From Phycisphaerales bacterium (GTDB taxonomy: Bacteria > Planctomycetota > Phycisphaerae > UBA1845), in NCBI GenBank assembly GCA_020639115.1, contig JACKHG010000011.1, positions 1 to 64,000 on the forward strand: a DNA stretch of 64,000 nucleotides. Reading direction: 5' to 3'. The position numbers were made by a program, and so were the translations under genes. Shown piece by piece: positions 54,965 to 62,535 of this stretch. The notes beneath the pieces are model-generated. The model was given only the letters and a program-made list of their open reading frames with translations. It had not been told where the DNA came from and made no database searches. Every line of letters starts with the position of its first letter. Within the stretch, counting starts at the first letter, position 1.

Positions 54965-55167
54965 GGATGCCATCCCCCCGGGAAGATTGGTGCGAATCAA
55001 GGCTGCAGCCCGCGTTGGACGCGGGTCTGATCCTCCGGTCGGCCATTGTATGGCGTGTTGGCGGATGGTTTCCAGCCGGGCGGCGATGGCTCCGAAACCT
55101 CTTCTCGTTCGCGCGTGGTTATGGGTCCGGATGATATGGCGCGGTGTCGAGGGGCCGGTAAAAACGA

Positions 55168-55232
55168 AGCGACCCCGCTGCGGCCAGGGTCAGGGGGAAG
55201 GGTGTGTGGTGGTCAAGCCGCAGCGGGTCGCT
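55168..55232. repeat. Long hairpin, arms of 16-17 bp
   Basis: AGCGACCCCGCTGCGGC (55168-55184) pairs with GCCGCAGCGGGTCGCT (55217-55232), with one bulged base. It lies in the gap 54965-55543 between two divergent genes. It could be a terminator on the minus side, an RNA structure or a repetitive element. Confidence 0.5.
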
Positions 55233-55309
55233 CCTCAGTGTTGTCGTCTCGGGGCGAGAGACGGCAGTTTGTGGTGCCCGCCGGCACCACGGGTTGGAGG
55301 AGGCGGGTT

Positions 55310-55483
55310 ATGAAGTTTTTGCGGGCACCGGTTGGGGTCGGCTCCGCCCCGCGGGCGGTTTCCGGCTTTGCATTGCCGGTGCCATTGCTACTAACCATAC
55401 TAGCGACTTTAGTAGGCGAGTCAACTTGCCCGTCCAGGAAAATGGCGATTATTTCTGCGCGCCCCGGGCTGCTGGGTGGTTGA
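55310..55483 (+). CDS. Possible small membrane-like protein, 57 residues
   Basis: A short open frame starting ATGAAGTTTTTGCGG with a very good GGAGG site ten bases upstream. It would encode a protein with a hydrophobic centre (FALPVPLLLTILATL). It overlaps the upstream operator-like inverted repeat at 55388-55415, which argues for caution. Nothing else supports it. Confidence 0.25.
   Translation: MKFLRAPVGVGSAPRAVSGFALPVPLLLTILATLVGESTCPSRKMAIISARPGLLGG
55388..55415. promoter_or_regulatory. Upstream BlaI-like operator
   Basis: CTACTAA and TTAGTAG form an inverted repeat with 14 bases between. Within it TACTAACCATACTAG matches the reverse complement of the operator at 55503 in 10 consecutive bases (TACTAACCAT). 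Confidence 0.5.
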
Positions 55484-55519
55484 ACCGGCCCTGCGCAGTC
55501 GATACTATCATGGTTAGTA
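55480..55519 (+). promoter_or_regulatory. blaI promoter with operator on the -10
   Basis: -35 TTGAAC (55480-55485), 17 bases, -10 TACTAT (55503-55508). The inverted repeat TACTA-TCATGGT-TAGTA (55503-55519) starts in the -10 itself. Repressor binding here would shut off its own operon. Confidence 0.7.
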
Positions 55520-55543
55520 ACCCACATTCACAGGAGCCGTCCA

Positions 55544-55948
55544 GTGCGAAAACTACCTCGATCATTGACTCCCCTGGAGGCCATGATCATGGATGTCGTC
55601 TGGAACCGGGGTGCCGTCACCGTCCGCCAAGTGCAGGATGCGCTTCAACCGGACCGCGAATTGGCCTACACTTCCGTGCTCACTATGATGCAGGTTCTTG
55701 AGCGCAAAGGATTTGTGGGCGCACGCCGGGTCGGACGGGCCAACGTCTACGAGGCGACGGTCAGCCGTGATCGATTCGGCATGCGCAGCGTCATGGACGT
55801 CGTGAATTCGTTTTTTGCAGGCTCGGTCCCGGCGATGGTCTCGCAGTTCGTCGACACCGAACGCCTGTCCGAGAAGGACCTGCTGAAGCTGCAGGCCCTG
55901 GTGGAGGACGCGGTTGCCCGGCGGAACGGCGACGTAGCGCCGGAATGA
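55544..55948 (+). CDS. BlaI/MecI/CopY-family repressor
   Basis: A 134-residue winged-helix regulator. The fold is seen in LTPLEAMIMDVVWNRGAVTVRQVQDAL, YTSVLTMMQVLERKGFV (recognition helix and wing) and a C-terminal dimerisation helix. BlaI repressors are cut by their BlaR1-type partner when a signal arrives. GTG 55544 has GGAG eight bases upstream. The gene for an M56 protease follows, and the promoter carries two operator copies. Confidence 0.88.
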   Translation: MRKLPRSLTPLEAMIMDVVWNRGAVTVRQVQDALQPDRELAYTSVLTMMQVLERKGFVGARRVGRANVYEATVSRDRFGMRSVMDVVNSFFAGSVPAMVSQFVDTERLSEKDLLKLQALVEDAVARRNGDVAPE

Positions 55949-56015
55949 GCGGCGTCGGATCCGTCGAAACAGGGAAATATCAACCGCGCTGTAACCCGAC
56001 AACCGGCGGGTGGCC

Positions 56016-57467
56016 ATGAGCGACCAGGCTGTGACCTATCTCGTCTCACGCCTTGCCGTCGCGGCGGTGGAATTCCTGATCGTGGGGTTCCTCGTGGCGG
56101 CTGTGCTCGCCGTCTTGCCCAACATCGGGCCGCGCTGGCGCCGGCGCATCTGGTTCCTCGCGCTGTGCAAACCGTTCATTACGGTGGCGACCGCGTCGTT
56201 GCGGGGCCTGCTGCCCGTGGCCCCACTGGTCAACGGGACCCTTCTGGGTGACATTCTCTTCCCGCTGGGCGACAGTCCGCAGGCACTCGCCGGCGAATCT
56301 TCATCCGGCGTCGTACTGCACACCGTTGCTTATGTGTGGCTCGGGATCACGCTGATCCTGCTGGTGCGGGTGTGGATGCGGGCGTTGTCGTGCCGGCAGG
56401 CAGCCGACGATCATCTCACCAAGGGCTACTTGCTGAAGCCCACGTCGATCAAGCGGCTCGATCCGAATCTGGTCATTCCGCCGAACGTGCGGATCATCGT
56501 AACGCCGGAGGACGCCGGGCCCGCGACGCTGGGTGTGTTTCAGCCGGCGGTCCTGATTCCGGAATCGCTGCTGCCTTGGGTGATGCGCCATCGCGACCCG
56601 TCTCCGCAGGAACGGGCACGATTCTGCCAGGTCTTGCGGCACGAACTGGCGCACGTTGCCAACCGCGACGATCTGCTCACGCTGGCCACCATGGTCATGC
56701 TGTGCTTCTTCTGGTTCCACCCGATGGCCCACTGGGCGTATCGCCGGGTGCGGATGAACAACGAACTGTGCTGCGACGAGGACGTCGTGGCCAGCGGCGT
56801 GCGGCCGAAGGACTATGTCGACACGCTGATGAGCATCGTCGCGGGCAGTTTTTCGCGGCGGGGCTTCGCGATGCACATGCTCGGCGACGCGAGTCCGGCG
56901 AGCGTCCTGCGCAAGCGGTTGCAGTACGTGCTGCGCGAACGGGCTTCAGGCGACCCGCGGCCCATCTGGGCTTATGTCGCCATCGCGATCGTGGCGTTGT
57001 CGATGCCGCGCTTTCTGGGCCAGGGCCATCTCGTGGAAGTGCTGATGCACGACGGCCGCCACCAACTGGTGACGCGTGCGGAGCTGAACGCGATGGGGCC
57101 GGCGCTGGTGGACCGGGTGCTGACTCCGGGCGTCGTGGACGAGTCCTGGTACACGCTGGCTCCGACGTACGCCGAGGCGAGCACGGCTCCGGCTGATCCA
57201 GCCAGCCTGCTCGAGAATATCGTTCCGTTGCGTCCGGAAGAGGCGGATGCCGCCGCGGTCGATCCGGCGGTGCCTTCGACGGAGGGCGCCACGGTGCTGG
57301 CGGACGCGAAGGACGAGGCGGGTCCGGTGGCGGAGGAGGGTTCGGGAACGACTCCCCCGAAGCGCAAGTCGCGGGGTCCGAGTTGGGGTGATGGTCTGCC
57401 GGTGGGCGGGCCGGCTCCGGCGCAGCCGATTCTGCCGCCGCCGAGCGATCATCGGCAGATCCAGTAG
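56016..57467 (+). CDS. BlaR1/MecR1-like M56 membrane protease
   Basis: A 483-residue protein with about four transmembrane helices. The zinc site lies in a cytoplasmic loop: LRHELAHVANRDD (HExxH) with a Glu ligand in MNNELCCDEDVV. There is no penicillin-binding sensor at the C-terminus; instead it has about 120 residues rich in Pro, Ala and acidic residues after the last helix. The signal is therefore not beta-lactam. ATG 56016 was chosen; GTG 56010 would add two residues. It probably cleaves BlaI from the gene 67 bp upstream. Confidence 0.85.
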   Translation: MSDQAVTYLVSRLAVAAVEFLIVGFLVAAVLAVLPNIGPRWRRRIWFLALCKPFITVATASLRGLLPVAPLVNGTLLGDILFPLGDSPQALAGESSSGVVLHTVAYVWLGITLILLVRVWMRALSCRQAADDHLTKGYLLKPTSIKRLDPNLVIPPNVRIIVTPEDAGPATLGVFQPAVLIPESLLPWVMRHRDPSPQERARFCQVLRHELAHVANRDDLLTLATMVMLCFFWFHPMAHWAYRRVRMNNELCCDEDVVASGVRPKDYVDTLMSIVAGSFSRRGFAMHMLGDASPASVLRKRLQYVLRERASGDPRPIWAYVAIAIVALSMPRFLGQGHLVEVLMHDGRHQLVTRAELNAMGPALVDRVLTPGVVDESWYTLAPTYAEASTAPADPASLLENIVPLRPEEADAAAVDPAVPSTEGATVLADAKDEAGPVAEEGSGTTPPKRKSRGPSWGDGLPVGGPAPAQPILPPPSDHRQIQ

Positions 57468-57527
57468 CTTCCCGTTTCCAATTCGAGGGGTGTCGTGCGG
57501 GTGGTCCCGGCGTTGCCCGGGGGCCGC

Positions 57528-57569
57528 TTGACTTTATCTTGGTAAAGCGTATACTGTACCAAAGTAAAG
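57528..57569 (+). promoter_or_regulatory. his operon promoter with large inverted repeat
   Basis: -35 TTGACT (57528-57533), 16 bases, -10 TATACT (57550-57555). Arms CTTTATCTTGGTA (57532-57544) and TACCAAAGTAAAG (57557-57569) match as inverted repeats at 11 of 13 positions and enclose the -10. A dimeric TrpR-like repressor, such as the next gene, is the expected ligand. Confidence 0.8.
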
Positions 57570-57585
57570 TGGAGCGACCGCCCCG

Positions 57586-57930
57586 ATGACGCGCAACCCA
57601 CCCGCCGACCCGCTGGACGAACTGCTGCACACCGTCGTGCGCCTCCGCCACGCGGGCGAGGCCCGCCGCTTCTTCCGCGACCTGCTCACCGACGACGAGC
57701 TGGAGATGATCTCCCGGCGCTGGCAGGTCGCAACCATGCTGGCCGACGGGCGCTCGTACCGCGAAATCGAGGAACAGACCGGGATGAGCTCGCGGACGGT
57801 GGCGCGGATCGCCCGCTGGTACAAGGAGGGGCCGGGCGGATACCGGCTCGCGCTGGCCCGGAGCCACAAGACTGCCACGCCGCGGACGCGGGCCGAAACG
57901 CGGCGCCACGATGACCCGAAGCAAAGTTGA
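57586..57930 (+). CDS. yerC: YerC/YecD-type TrpR-like regulator
   Basis: A 114-residue protein of the TrpR superfamily. The helix-turn-helix is RSYREIEEQTGMSSRTVARIARWY, preceded by LRHAGEARRFFRDLLTDDELEMISRRWQVATMLADG, the family signature. The C-terminal tail is Arg-rich. YerC-type genes stand beside his genes in several phyla and have been proposed as histidine regulators. Here it is the first gene of the his operon, 9 bp before hisG, with a palindrome over its promoter. ATG 57586 follows GGAG (12 bases). Confidence 0.9.
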   Translation: MTRNPPADPLDELLHTVVRLRHAGEARRFFRDLLTDDELEMISRRWQVATMLADGRSYREIEEQTGMSSRTVARIARWYKEGPGGYRLALARSHKTATPRTRAETRRHDDPKQS

Positions 57931-57939
57931 GTTTCATTC

Positions 57940-58800
57940 ATGAGTGCCACGATCAAACTGACGCTGCCCAAGGGGCGGCAACAGCAGGAGGTCTTCGGAC
58001 TGCTCGCGGACGCCGGGCTGCGGGTACGCGCGACGGACCAGGAATACCGCCCCGCGTGCAGCGACGCCCGCTACGAGATCAAGCTGCTCAAGGCGGCGAA
58101 CATCCCGAAGCTGGTGGAGTTTGGGGCGCACGACGTGGGGATCACGGGTTGCGACTGGGTGGCGGAGACCAGCGCAGACGTGGTGGAGCTGCTGGACACC
58201 GGGCTCCTGCCCGTGCGGCTCGTAGCGGCTGCCCCGCTCGGCGTGGATCCGTTCGCGCGGGCGAACGGGGCGCCGCTGATCGTGGCGTCGGAGTACGAGA
58301 ACCTCACCGCCCGGTACATGCGGGGCAAGAATGCCGATTTTCGCTATGTGCGGACCTACGGCGCGACCGAGGTGTTTCCGCCGGAGGACGCGGACCTGAT
58401 CGTGGACAACACCGCGACGGGCGCGACCCTGCGTTCGAACGGGCTGGAGATCATCGACGAAATCCTCCGTTCGAGCAGCCGGATCATCGCGAACCGGGTG
58501 ACGCTGGCGGACCCGGCGCGGCGCGAGGCGATCGAGGAGCTGGTCCTGCTGGTGCAGAGCGTGCTCGAGGGCCGGCGGCGGGTGTTGCTGGACATGAACG
58601 TGGCGGCGGACCGGCTGGACGCCGTGGTCGATTTGCTGCCGGCGATGAAGTCGCCGACGATTCAGCCGCTGCACGGGCAGAACGGGTACGCGGTGCGGGT
58701 GGCGGTGTTGCGTGACGAGGTGCACCGGATCCTGCCGGCGATCCGGCGGGCGGGCGCGACGGACATTCTGCAATCCTCAATCCAGAAGGTGATGGCGTGA
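57940..58800 (+). CDS. hisG: ATP phosphoribosyltransferase, long form
   Basis: A 286-residue HisG of the long type: it joins PRPP and ATP, the first step of histidine synthesis. The catalytic part contains LTLPKGRQQQEVF, DVGITGCDWVAET and DLIVDNTATGATL with the phosphate loop. The C-terminal part (about residues 210-286: LDMNVAADRLDAVVDLLP, GQNGYAVRVAVLRD) is the ACT-like domain that binds histidine for feedback inhibition, so HisZ is not needed. It overlaps hisD by four bases. Confidence 0.93.
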   Translation: MSATIKLTLPKGRQQQEVFGLLADAGLRVRATDQEYRPACSDARYEIKLLKAANIPKLVEFGAHDVGITGCDWVAETSADVVELLDTGLLPVRLVAAAPLGVDPFARANGAPLIVASEYENLTARYMRGKNADFRYVRTYGATEVFPPEDADLIVDNTATGATLRSNGLEIIDEILRSSSRIIANRVTLADPARREAIEELVLLVQSVLEGRRRVLLDMNVAADRLDAVVDLLPAMKSPTIQPLHGQNGYAVRVAVLRDEVHRILPAIRRAGATDILQSSIQKVMA

Positions 58801-60140
58801 GCATGAAGGGTGTGCGCAGACTGACGGCGCGGGGTGACGCGGACCGGTTGTTGCCGGAGGGGCTGCGGCGCGTGGCGCCGGCGGCCCGGGAGGCGGAGCA
58901 GGCGGCGCGGGAGATCATCGCGGCGGTGCGCGGGCGGGGCGATGCCGCCCTGCTGGAGTTCACGCGACGTTTTGACGGCGCGGATCTCCGCGAGTGCGGC
59001 CTGCGGGTGAGCGCCGAGGAATTCGCTGCGGCTGATGAGGCGATTGCCGAAGACGTACGTGCCGCCCTGGCGCACGCGATCCGCAACATCCGGGCGTTTC
59101 ACGAGGCGCAGCGGCGGCCGCCGCTGACGGTGGTGGAGGTGGAGCCCGGGGTGTGGTGCGGCGACCGCTTCACGCCGCTGGACTCGGTGTGTCTGTACGT
59201 GCCGCGCGGGCGTGGGGCGTTCAGTTCGGTGATGTGCATGCTGGGCGTTCCGGCGCTGATCGCGGGCGTCGGGCGGGTGATCGTGTGCACGCCGCCGGGG
59301 CCGGACGGCTCGGTGGACGCGGCGACGCTGGTCGCGGCACGAATGCTGGGAATCGACGAGATTTACCGGGTGGGCGGAGCGCAGGCGGTCGCGGCGGTCG
59401 CGTTCGGGACGCAGAGCGTGCCGGCGTGCACGAAAATCGTCGGCCCGGGCAACGTCTACGTGACGGCGGCGCGTTCGATCGTTGCGGACGTGCTGGATCC
59501 GGGTCCGCCGGCTGGCCCGAGCGAGTCGGCGATCCTGTGCGACGGCACGACGGATGCCGGCAACGCGGCGTGGAACCTGCTGATCGAGGCGGAACATGGG
59601 GAAAACTCATGTGCCATCCTAGTCACGCACGATGCCGCGTTCGCCGACCGCGTGGCTGGCGCCGTCAACCAGCGAATGGAGCAGTTGAGCGCCGAGCGCC
59701 GGGCATTCGCAACCGAGGTGCTGGGGCGTAACGGCGGAATCATCGTGACCGACGCGCCGGCGACATCTCTGGCGGTGGTGAACGCATTCGCGCCAGAGCA
59801 CCTGGCGATCATGGCGGCGGAACCGTGGGATCTGCTGGCGGGCGTGCGCAACGCCGGCGAAGTGCTCCTGGGGGATTACCCGATCATCAGCCTGGGCAAC
59901 TACGCGATGGGCGTCAACGCGATTCTGCCGACGGGCGCGCGGGCGCGGACGCGGTCGTGCGTGAGCGTGGATGACTTCGTGAAGCGGTCGAGCATCGGCT
60001 GGGTGACGCGGGCGGGGTTCGAGTCGCTCGCGCCGGTGGTGTCCACCCTCAGCCGCGACGAGGGGTTCAGCGCGCATCACCTGGCGGTGGAGAACTGGAC
60101 TGCGCCGGAGTACCGGCGGGCCGACGGGAGGCAGCCATGA
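58797..60140 (+). CDS. hisD: Histidinol dehydrogenase
   Basis: A 447-residue enzyme for the last two steps, histidinol to histidine with NAD. The conserved parts are LYVPRGRGAFSSVMCMLGVPAL, VGGAQAVAAVAFGT, KIVGPGNVYVTAAR, PSESAIL, and EHLAIM with the catalytic residues, then FVKRSSIGWVTRAG. The GTG at 58797 overlaps the hisG stop (GTGA) and has AGAAGG before it; ATG 58803 is the alternative. Confidence 0.93.
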   Translation: MSMKGVRRLTARGDADRLLPEGLRRVAPAAREAEQAAREIIAAVRGRGDAALLEFTRRFDGADLRECGLRVSAEEFAAADEAIAEDVRAALAHAIRNIRAFHEAQRRPPLTVVEVEPGVWCGDRFTPLDSVCLYVPRGRGAFSSVMCMLGVPALIAGVGRVIVCTPPGPDGSVDAATLVAARMLGIDEIYRVGGAQAVAAVAFGTQSVPACTKIVGPGNVYVTAARSIVADVLDPGPPAGPSESAILCDGTTDAGNAAWNLLIEAEHGENSCAILVTHDAAFADRVAGAVNQRMEQLSAERRAFATEVLGRNGGIIVTDAPATSLAVVNAFAPEHLAIMAAEPWDLLAGVRNAGEVLLGDYPIISLGNYAMGVNAILPTGARARTRSCVSVDDFVKRSSIGWVTRAGFESLAPVVSTLSRDEGFSAHHLAVENWTAPEYRRADGRQP

Positions 60141-60829
60141 CGGATACAGCGTTTGAGCCGGTGCGCGTGGCGCGGCGGACGGCGGAGACCGATTTCGCGA
60201 TTCGCGTCGCGCCGCGGACAGCCGCGGGCGGACTGGTGGAACTACCCAACCGCCTGCTCGGGCACTTCGTCGATCACTTTGCGCGCGGCGCGGGCCTGAG
60301 CGTGGCGGTCGAACGCACAGCCTGGCCGCAGTCGTGGGAGTTCGACCACGTGCTGTGCGAAGACATGGGGCAGCTCACCGGGCGCGCGGTGGCGGCCATC
60401 GCCGAGGAGCGAACCGCCCGCTGCGGCATCCCGGGGCGGGCGACGGCGGCAAGCGCGATGGACGACGCCGCCAGCACCGTGCGGGTCACCTTCGAGTCCC
60501 GGCCGCGGTGCGCTTGGAGCGTGCCGCGCCGCGTGGACATCGACGGTTACGTCGACAGTTGGTACACCGAAGGTGGCGCCGCGGGCGGGGTCTGCTATGG
60601 CACGAACCTGCGCCAGTTCCTGGACGGGTTCGCGTACGGCAGCGGCGCCACGGTCGCGATCGAGGTGGCGTCGGGCGGAAACCTGCATCACCTGTACGAG
60701 ACGGTTTTTCGCAACCTGGGCGACGCGGTAGGAGCCGCTCTGGGCACGGCGCAACGACTGCCCGGGGAGGGCAGCGGACTGGCGGGTCCGCCGGTGTACG
60801 ATGTGTCGCGGGACGAAGTGAGAAAGTGA
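60137..60829 (+). CDS. hisB: Divergent imidazoleglycerol-phosphate dehydratase
   Basis: A 230-residue protein of HisB type by place and motifs: the N-terminal ARRTAETDFAIRV, LLGHFVDHFARG (normally FLDHMLxQxxRHG), FDHVLCEDMG (normally HHTVEDVG), SAMDDAA and GNLHHLYETVFRN (normally NxHHxxEAxFK). Compared with the family one His of the HHxxED pair and the His in ARHG are absent, so the metal site may be altered. ATGA couples it to hisD. The last residues (DEVRK) are encoded by a tandem repeat that gives the stop codon. Confidence 0.75.
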   Translation: MTDTAFEPVRVARRTAETDFAIRVAPRTAAGGLVELPNRLLGHFVDHFARGAGLSVAVERTAWPQSWEFDHVLCEDMGQLTGRAVAAIAEERTARCGIPGRATAASAMDDAASTVRVTFESRPRCAWSVPRRVDIDGYVDSWYTEGGAAGGVCYGTNLRQFLDGFAYGSGATVAIEVASGGNLHHLYETVFRNLGDAVGAALGTAQRLPGEGSGLAGPPVYDVSRDEVRK

Positions 60830-60856
60830 GAAAGTGGGAAAGTGGGAAAGTGGGAA
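60813..60856. repeat. 8-bp tandem repeat (GTGAGAAA/GTGGGAAA)
   Basis: Same type as at 16939. The shared 17 bases ACGAAGTGAGAAAGTGA start it, and then GTGGGAAA units follow. The hisB stop lies in it. The 105-bp gap to the next gene is the only sizeable break in the operon. Confidence 0.75.
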
Positions 60857-60934
60857 CGGCGCGGTTTCTGAGGCGAGAGAGTGGAGTTTCCACTTAATCT
60901 TGAGAGTGCTCACTAGGCCACGCGGGATGACCTG

Positions 60935-61939
60935 ATGACTGCGAACGATACGCGACCGCTTGTCGTGCTCGATGCCGACGGCGTTTTCATGAACGAGATG
61001 ACGTACTGGCGCACGGCGCTGGCTGCGGCGTTCACGCTCGCGGGCATCGCGATCAAGGACACCGCAACGTGGAAACGGCTCGATCGGGCGTGTCTCCAGC
61101 GGTCGCGGCTGCAGCGGATCACGAAGAGCCGGGCATGCAATTCGAACTGGGACCTGGCGGCGGTGATGGCGGCTGCTCTGGCGGACGAGTCGACGCGCAC
61201 GGAGGTTCAGCGGCACCTCGTGGAAGGCGCGGACGATGCCGTGGCGGCCGCTCTGGGCGCGGGCATGGAGCGGCTCTGGAGCAAGCCGGATCCGGACGGG
61301 CCGCCGATTTCCGGTTTTGGGATTGACCGCAAGGGTGCGGAGTTTGCTGCCGCGCGCACGCGGTTTCAGGAGATTCTCTATCTGCAGCGTGACATCGGTT
61401 GGTCGTATCCACGGCACGAGCTGCTGCCGCCGGCTGAGAAGACGCGAGCGGCGCTGGCGCGGATGCGCGACGCGGGCTTGGCGCTCACGGTGTGTACCTC
61501 GCGGCAGCGGGACGAGACCGAGACACCCATCCGCACGCTGGAACTGGCGGAGTACTTCGACGTCGATCGTATGGCGACGCACGACGAGGCGCGACGGGCG
61601 CAGCAGGAGACCGGGATCGCCCCGCTGGGCAAGCCGCACTGGTTTCCGCTGGTCGCAGCGGTGCTGGGCTACTCAGCCGCGGTCGACGCCGTTCAGCGGG
61701 ACGCGAAGCAACTCGCGGTGGATGGCTGCGGGCCCGTCGTCTACGTCGGCGATGCCTCCGCGGACTTCGACACGGTGCGCGGAGCACACGCGCGCGGGCT
61801 GCCGGTGACCTACGTGCATATCGACTCGGGCGTGAGCATGGCGGCGACGTTGGATGCGGTGCGGGCGGCGCCGGTGACCGCCGGGATCGTGCCGGACCTG
61901 GCGGCGGCGGCGGACCTGATTCTGGAGCGGCTGCTATGA
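60935..61939 (+). CDS. HAD-family hydrolase in the his operon, candidate histidinol-phosphate phosphatase
   Basis: A 334-residue HAD protein. Motif I is VVLDADGVFMNEM (DxD), motif II LTVCTSRQ, motif III probably in the Lys of HWFPLVA/DAKQLAV region, and motif IV VVYVGDASADFD. The helical insertion after motif I (residues about 30-150) is longer than in most HADs. Histidine synthesis needs a phosphatase for histidinol phosphate, and no HisN or HisJ is seen in the operon, so this is the likely enzyme; this is inference from context. It overlaps hisH by four bases. Confidence 0.7.
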   Translation: MTANDTRPLVVLDADGVFMNEMTYWRTALAAAFTLAGIAIKDTATWKRLDRACLQRSRLQRITKSRACNSNWDLAAVMAAALADESTRTEVQRHLVEGADDAVAAALGAGMERLWSKPDPDGPPISGFGIDRKGAEFAAARTRFQEILYLQRDIGWSYPRHELLPPAEKTRAALARMRDAGLALTVCTSRQRDETETPIRTLELAEYFDVDRMATHDEARRAQQETGIAPLGKPHWFPLVAAVLGYSAAVDAVQRDAKQLAVDGCGPVVYVGDASADFDTVRGAHARGLPVTYVHIDSGVSMAATLDAVRAAPVTAGIVPDLAAAADLILERLL

Positions 61940-62535
61940 TCGGCGTGGTGGATTACGGCGCCGGCAACCTGCTGAGCGTGACGAACGCGCTGGATGCGCT
62001 CGACCTGTCGTGGACGCACGTGCGTCGCCCGCGGGAGCTGGACGATTGCGGACGCATCCTGCTGCCGGGCGTCGGGCACTTCGCAGCCGCGGCTGGGCAG
62101 CTCAAGGCATCGGGCATGAGCGCAGCGTTGCAGGCGGTGGCGCGCAAAGGCAAACCGGTATTGGGCGTATGCCTGGGCGCGCAGCTCATGCTGGAGGCGA
62201 GCGACGAGGCGCCGGACGCGGTGGGGCTCGGGCTGATCCCCGGGCGCGTGGTTCGGCTGAAAACGAAGACGATTCCGCACATGGGCTGGAACCGGGTGAA
62301 GCCGGCGGCGAGCGCCCGGTTGTTCGACGCCGCGGCGACACCCCCCTACTTCTACTTTGCGCACAGCTTCGTGTGCGCGCCGGTCGAGAAAAGCCACGTT
62401 GCCGCGGAAACAACGTGCGACGCGGAGACGTTCTGCGTCGCGGTGCAGCGGGACAACATTTTCGGCGTGCAGTTTCACCCGGAGAAGAGCGCCGGCGCGG
62501 GCCTGGACGTGCTGCGGAGGTTCGCGACATGCTGA
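61936..62535 (+). CDS. hisH: Imidazole glycerol phosphate synthase, glutaminase subunit
   Basis: A 199-residue class I glutamine amidotransferase. The start is IGVVDYGAGNLLSV, the nucleophile Cys lies in PVLGVCLGAQLML, the oxyanion segment is LPGVG, and His/Glu of the triad lie in VQFHPEKS. It makes ammonia that HisF uses. ATGA overlap with the HAD gene and a 7-bp overlap with hisF show tight coupling. Confidence 0.95.
   Translation: MIGVVDYGAGNLLSVTNALDALDLSWTHVRRPRELDDCGRILLPGVGHFAAAAGQLKASGMSAALQAVARKGKPVLGVCLGAQLMLEASDEAPDAVGLGLIPGRVVRLKTKTIPHMGWNRVKPAASARLFDAAATPPYFYFAHSFVCAPVEKSHVAAETTCDAETFCVAVQRDNIFGVQFHPEKSAGAGLDVLRRFATC

Noticed and set aside
55204..55701. 165-codon frame overlapping blaI
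   Set aside because: Overlaps promoter, operators and the start of a well-supported gene; only the small frame at 55310 was kept, at low confidence.
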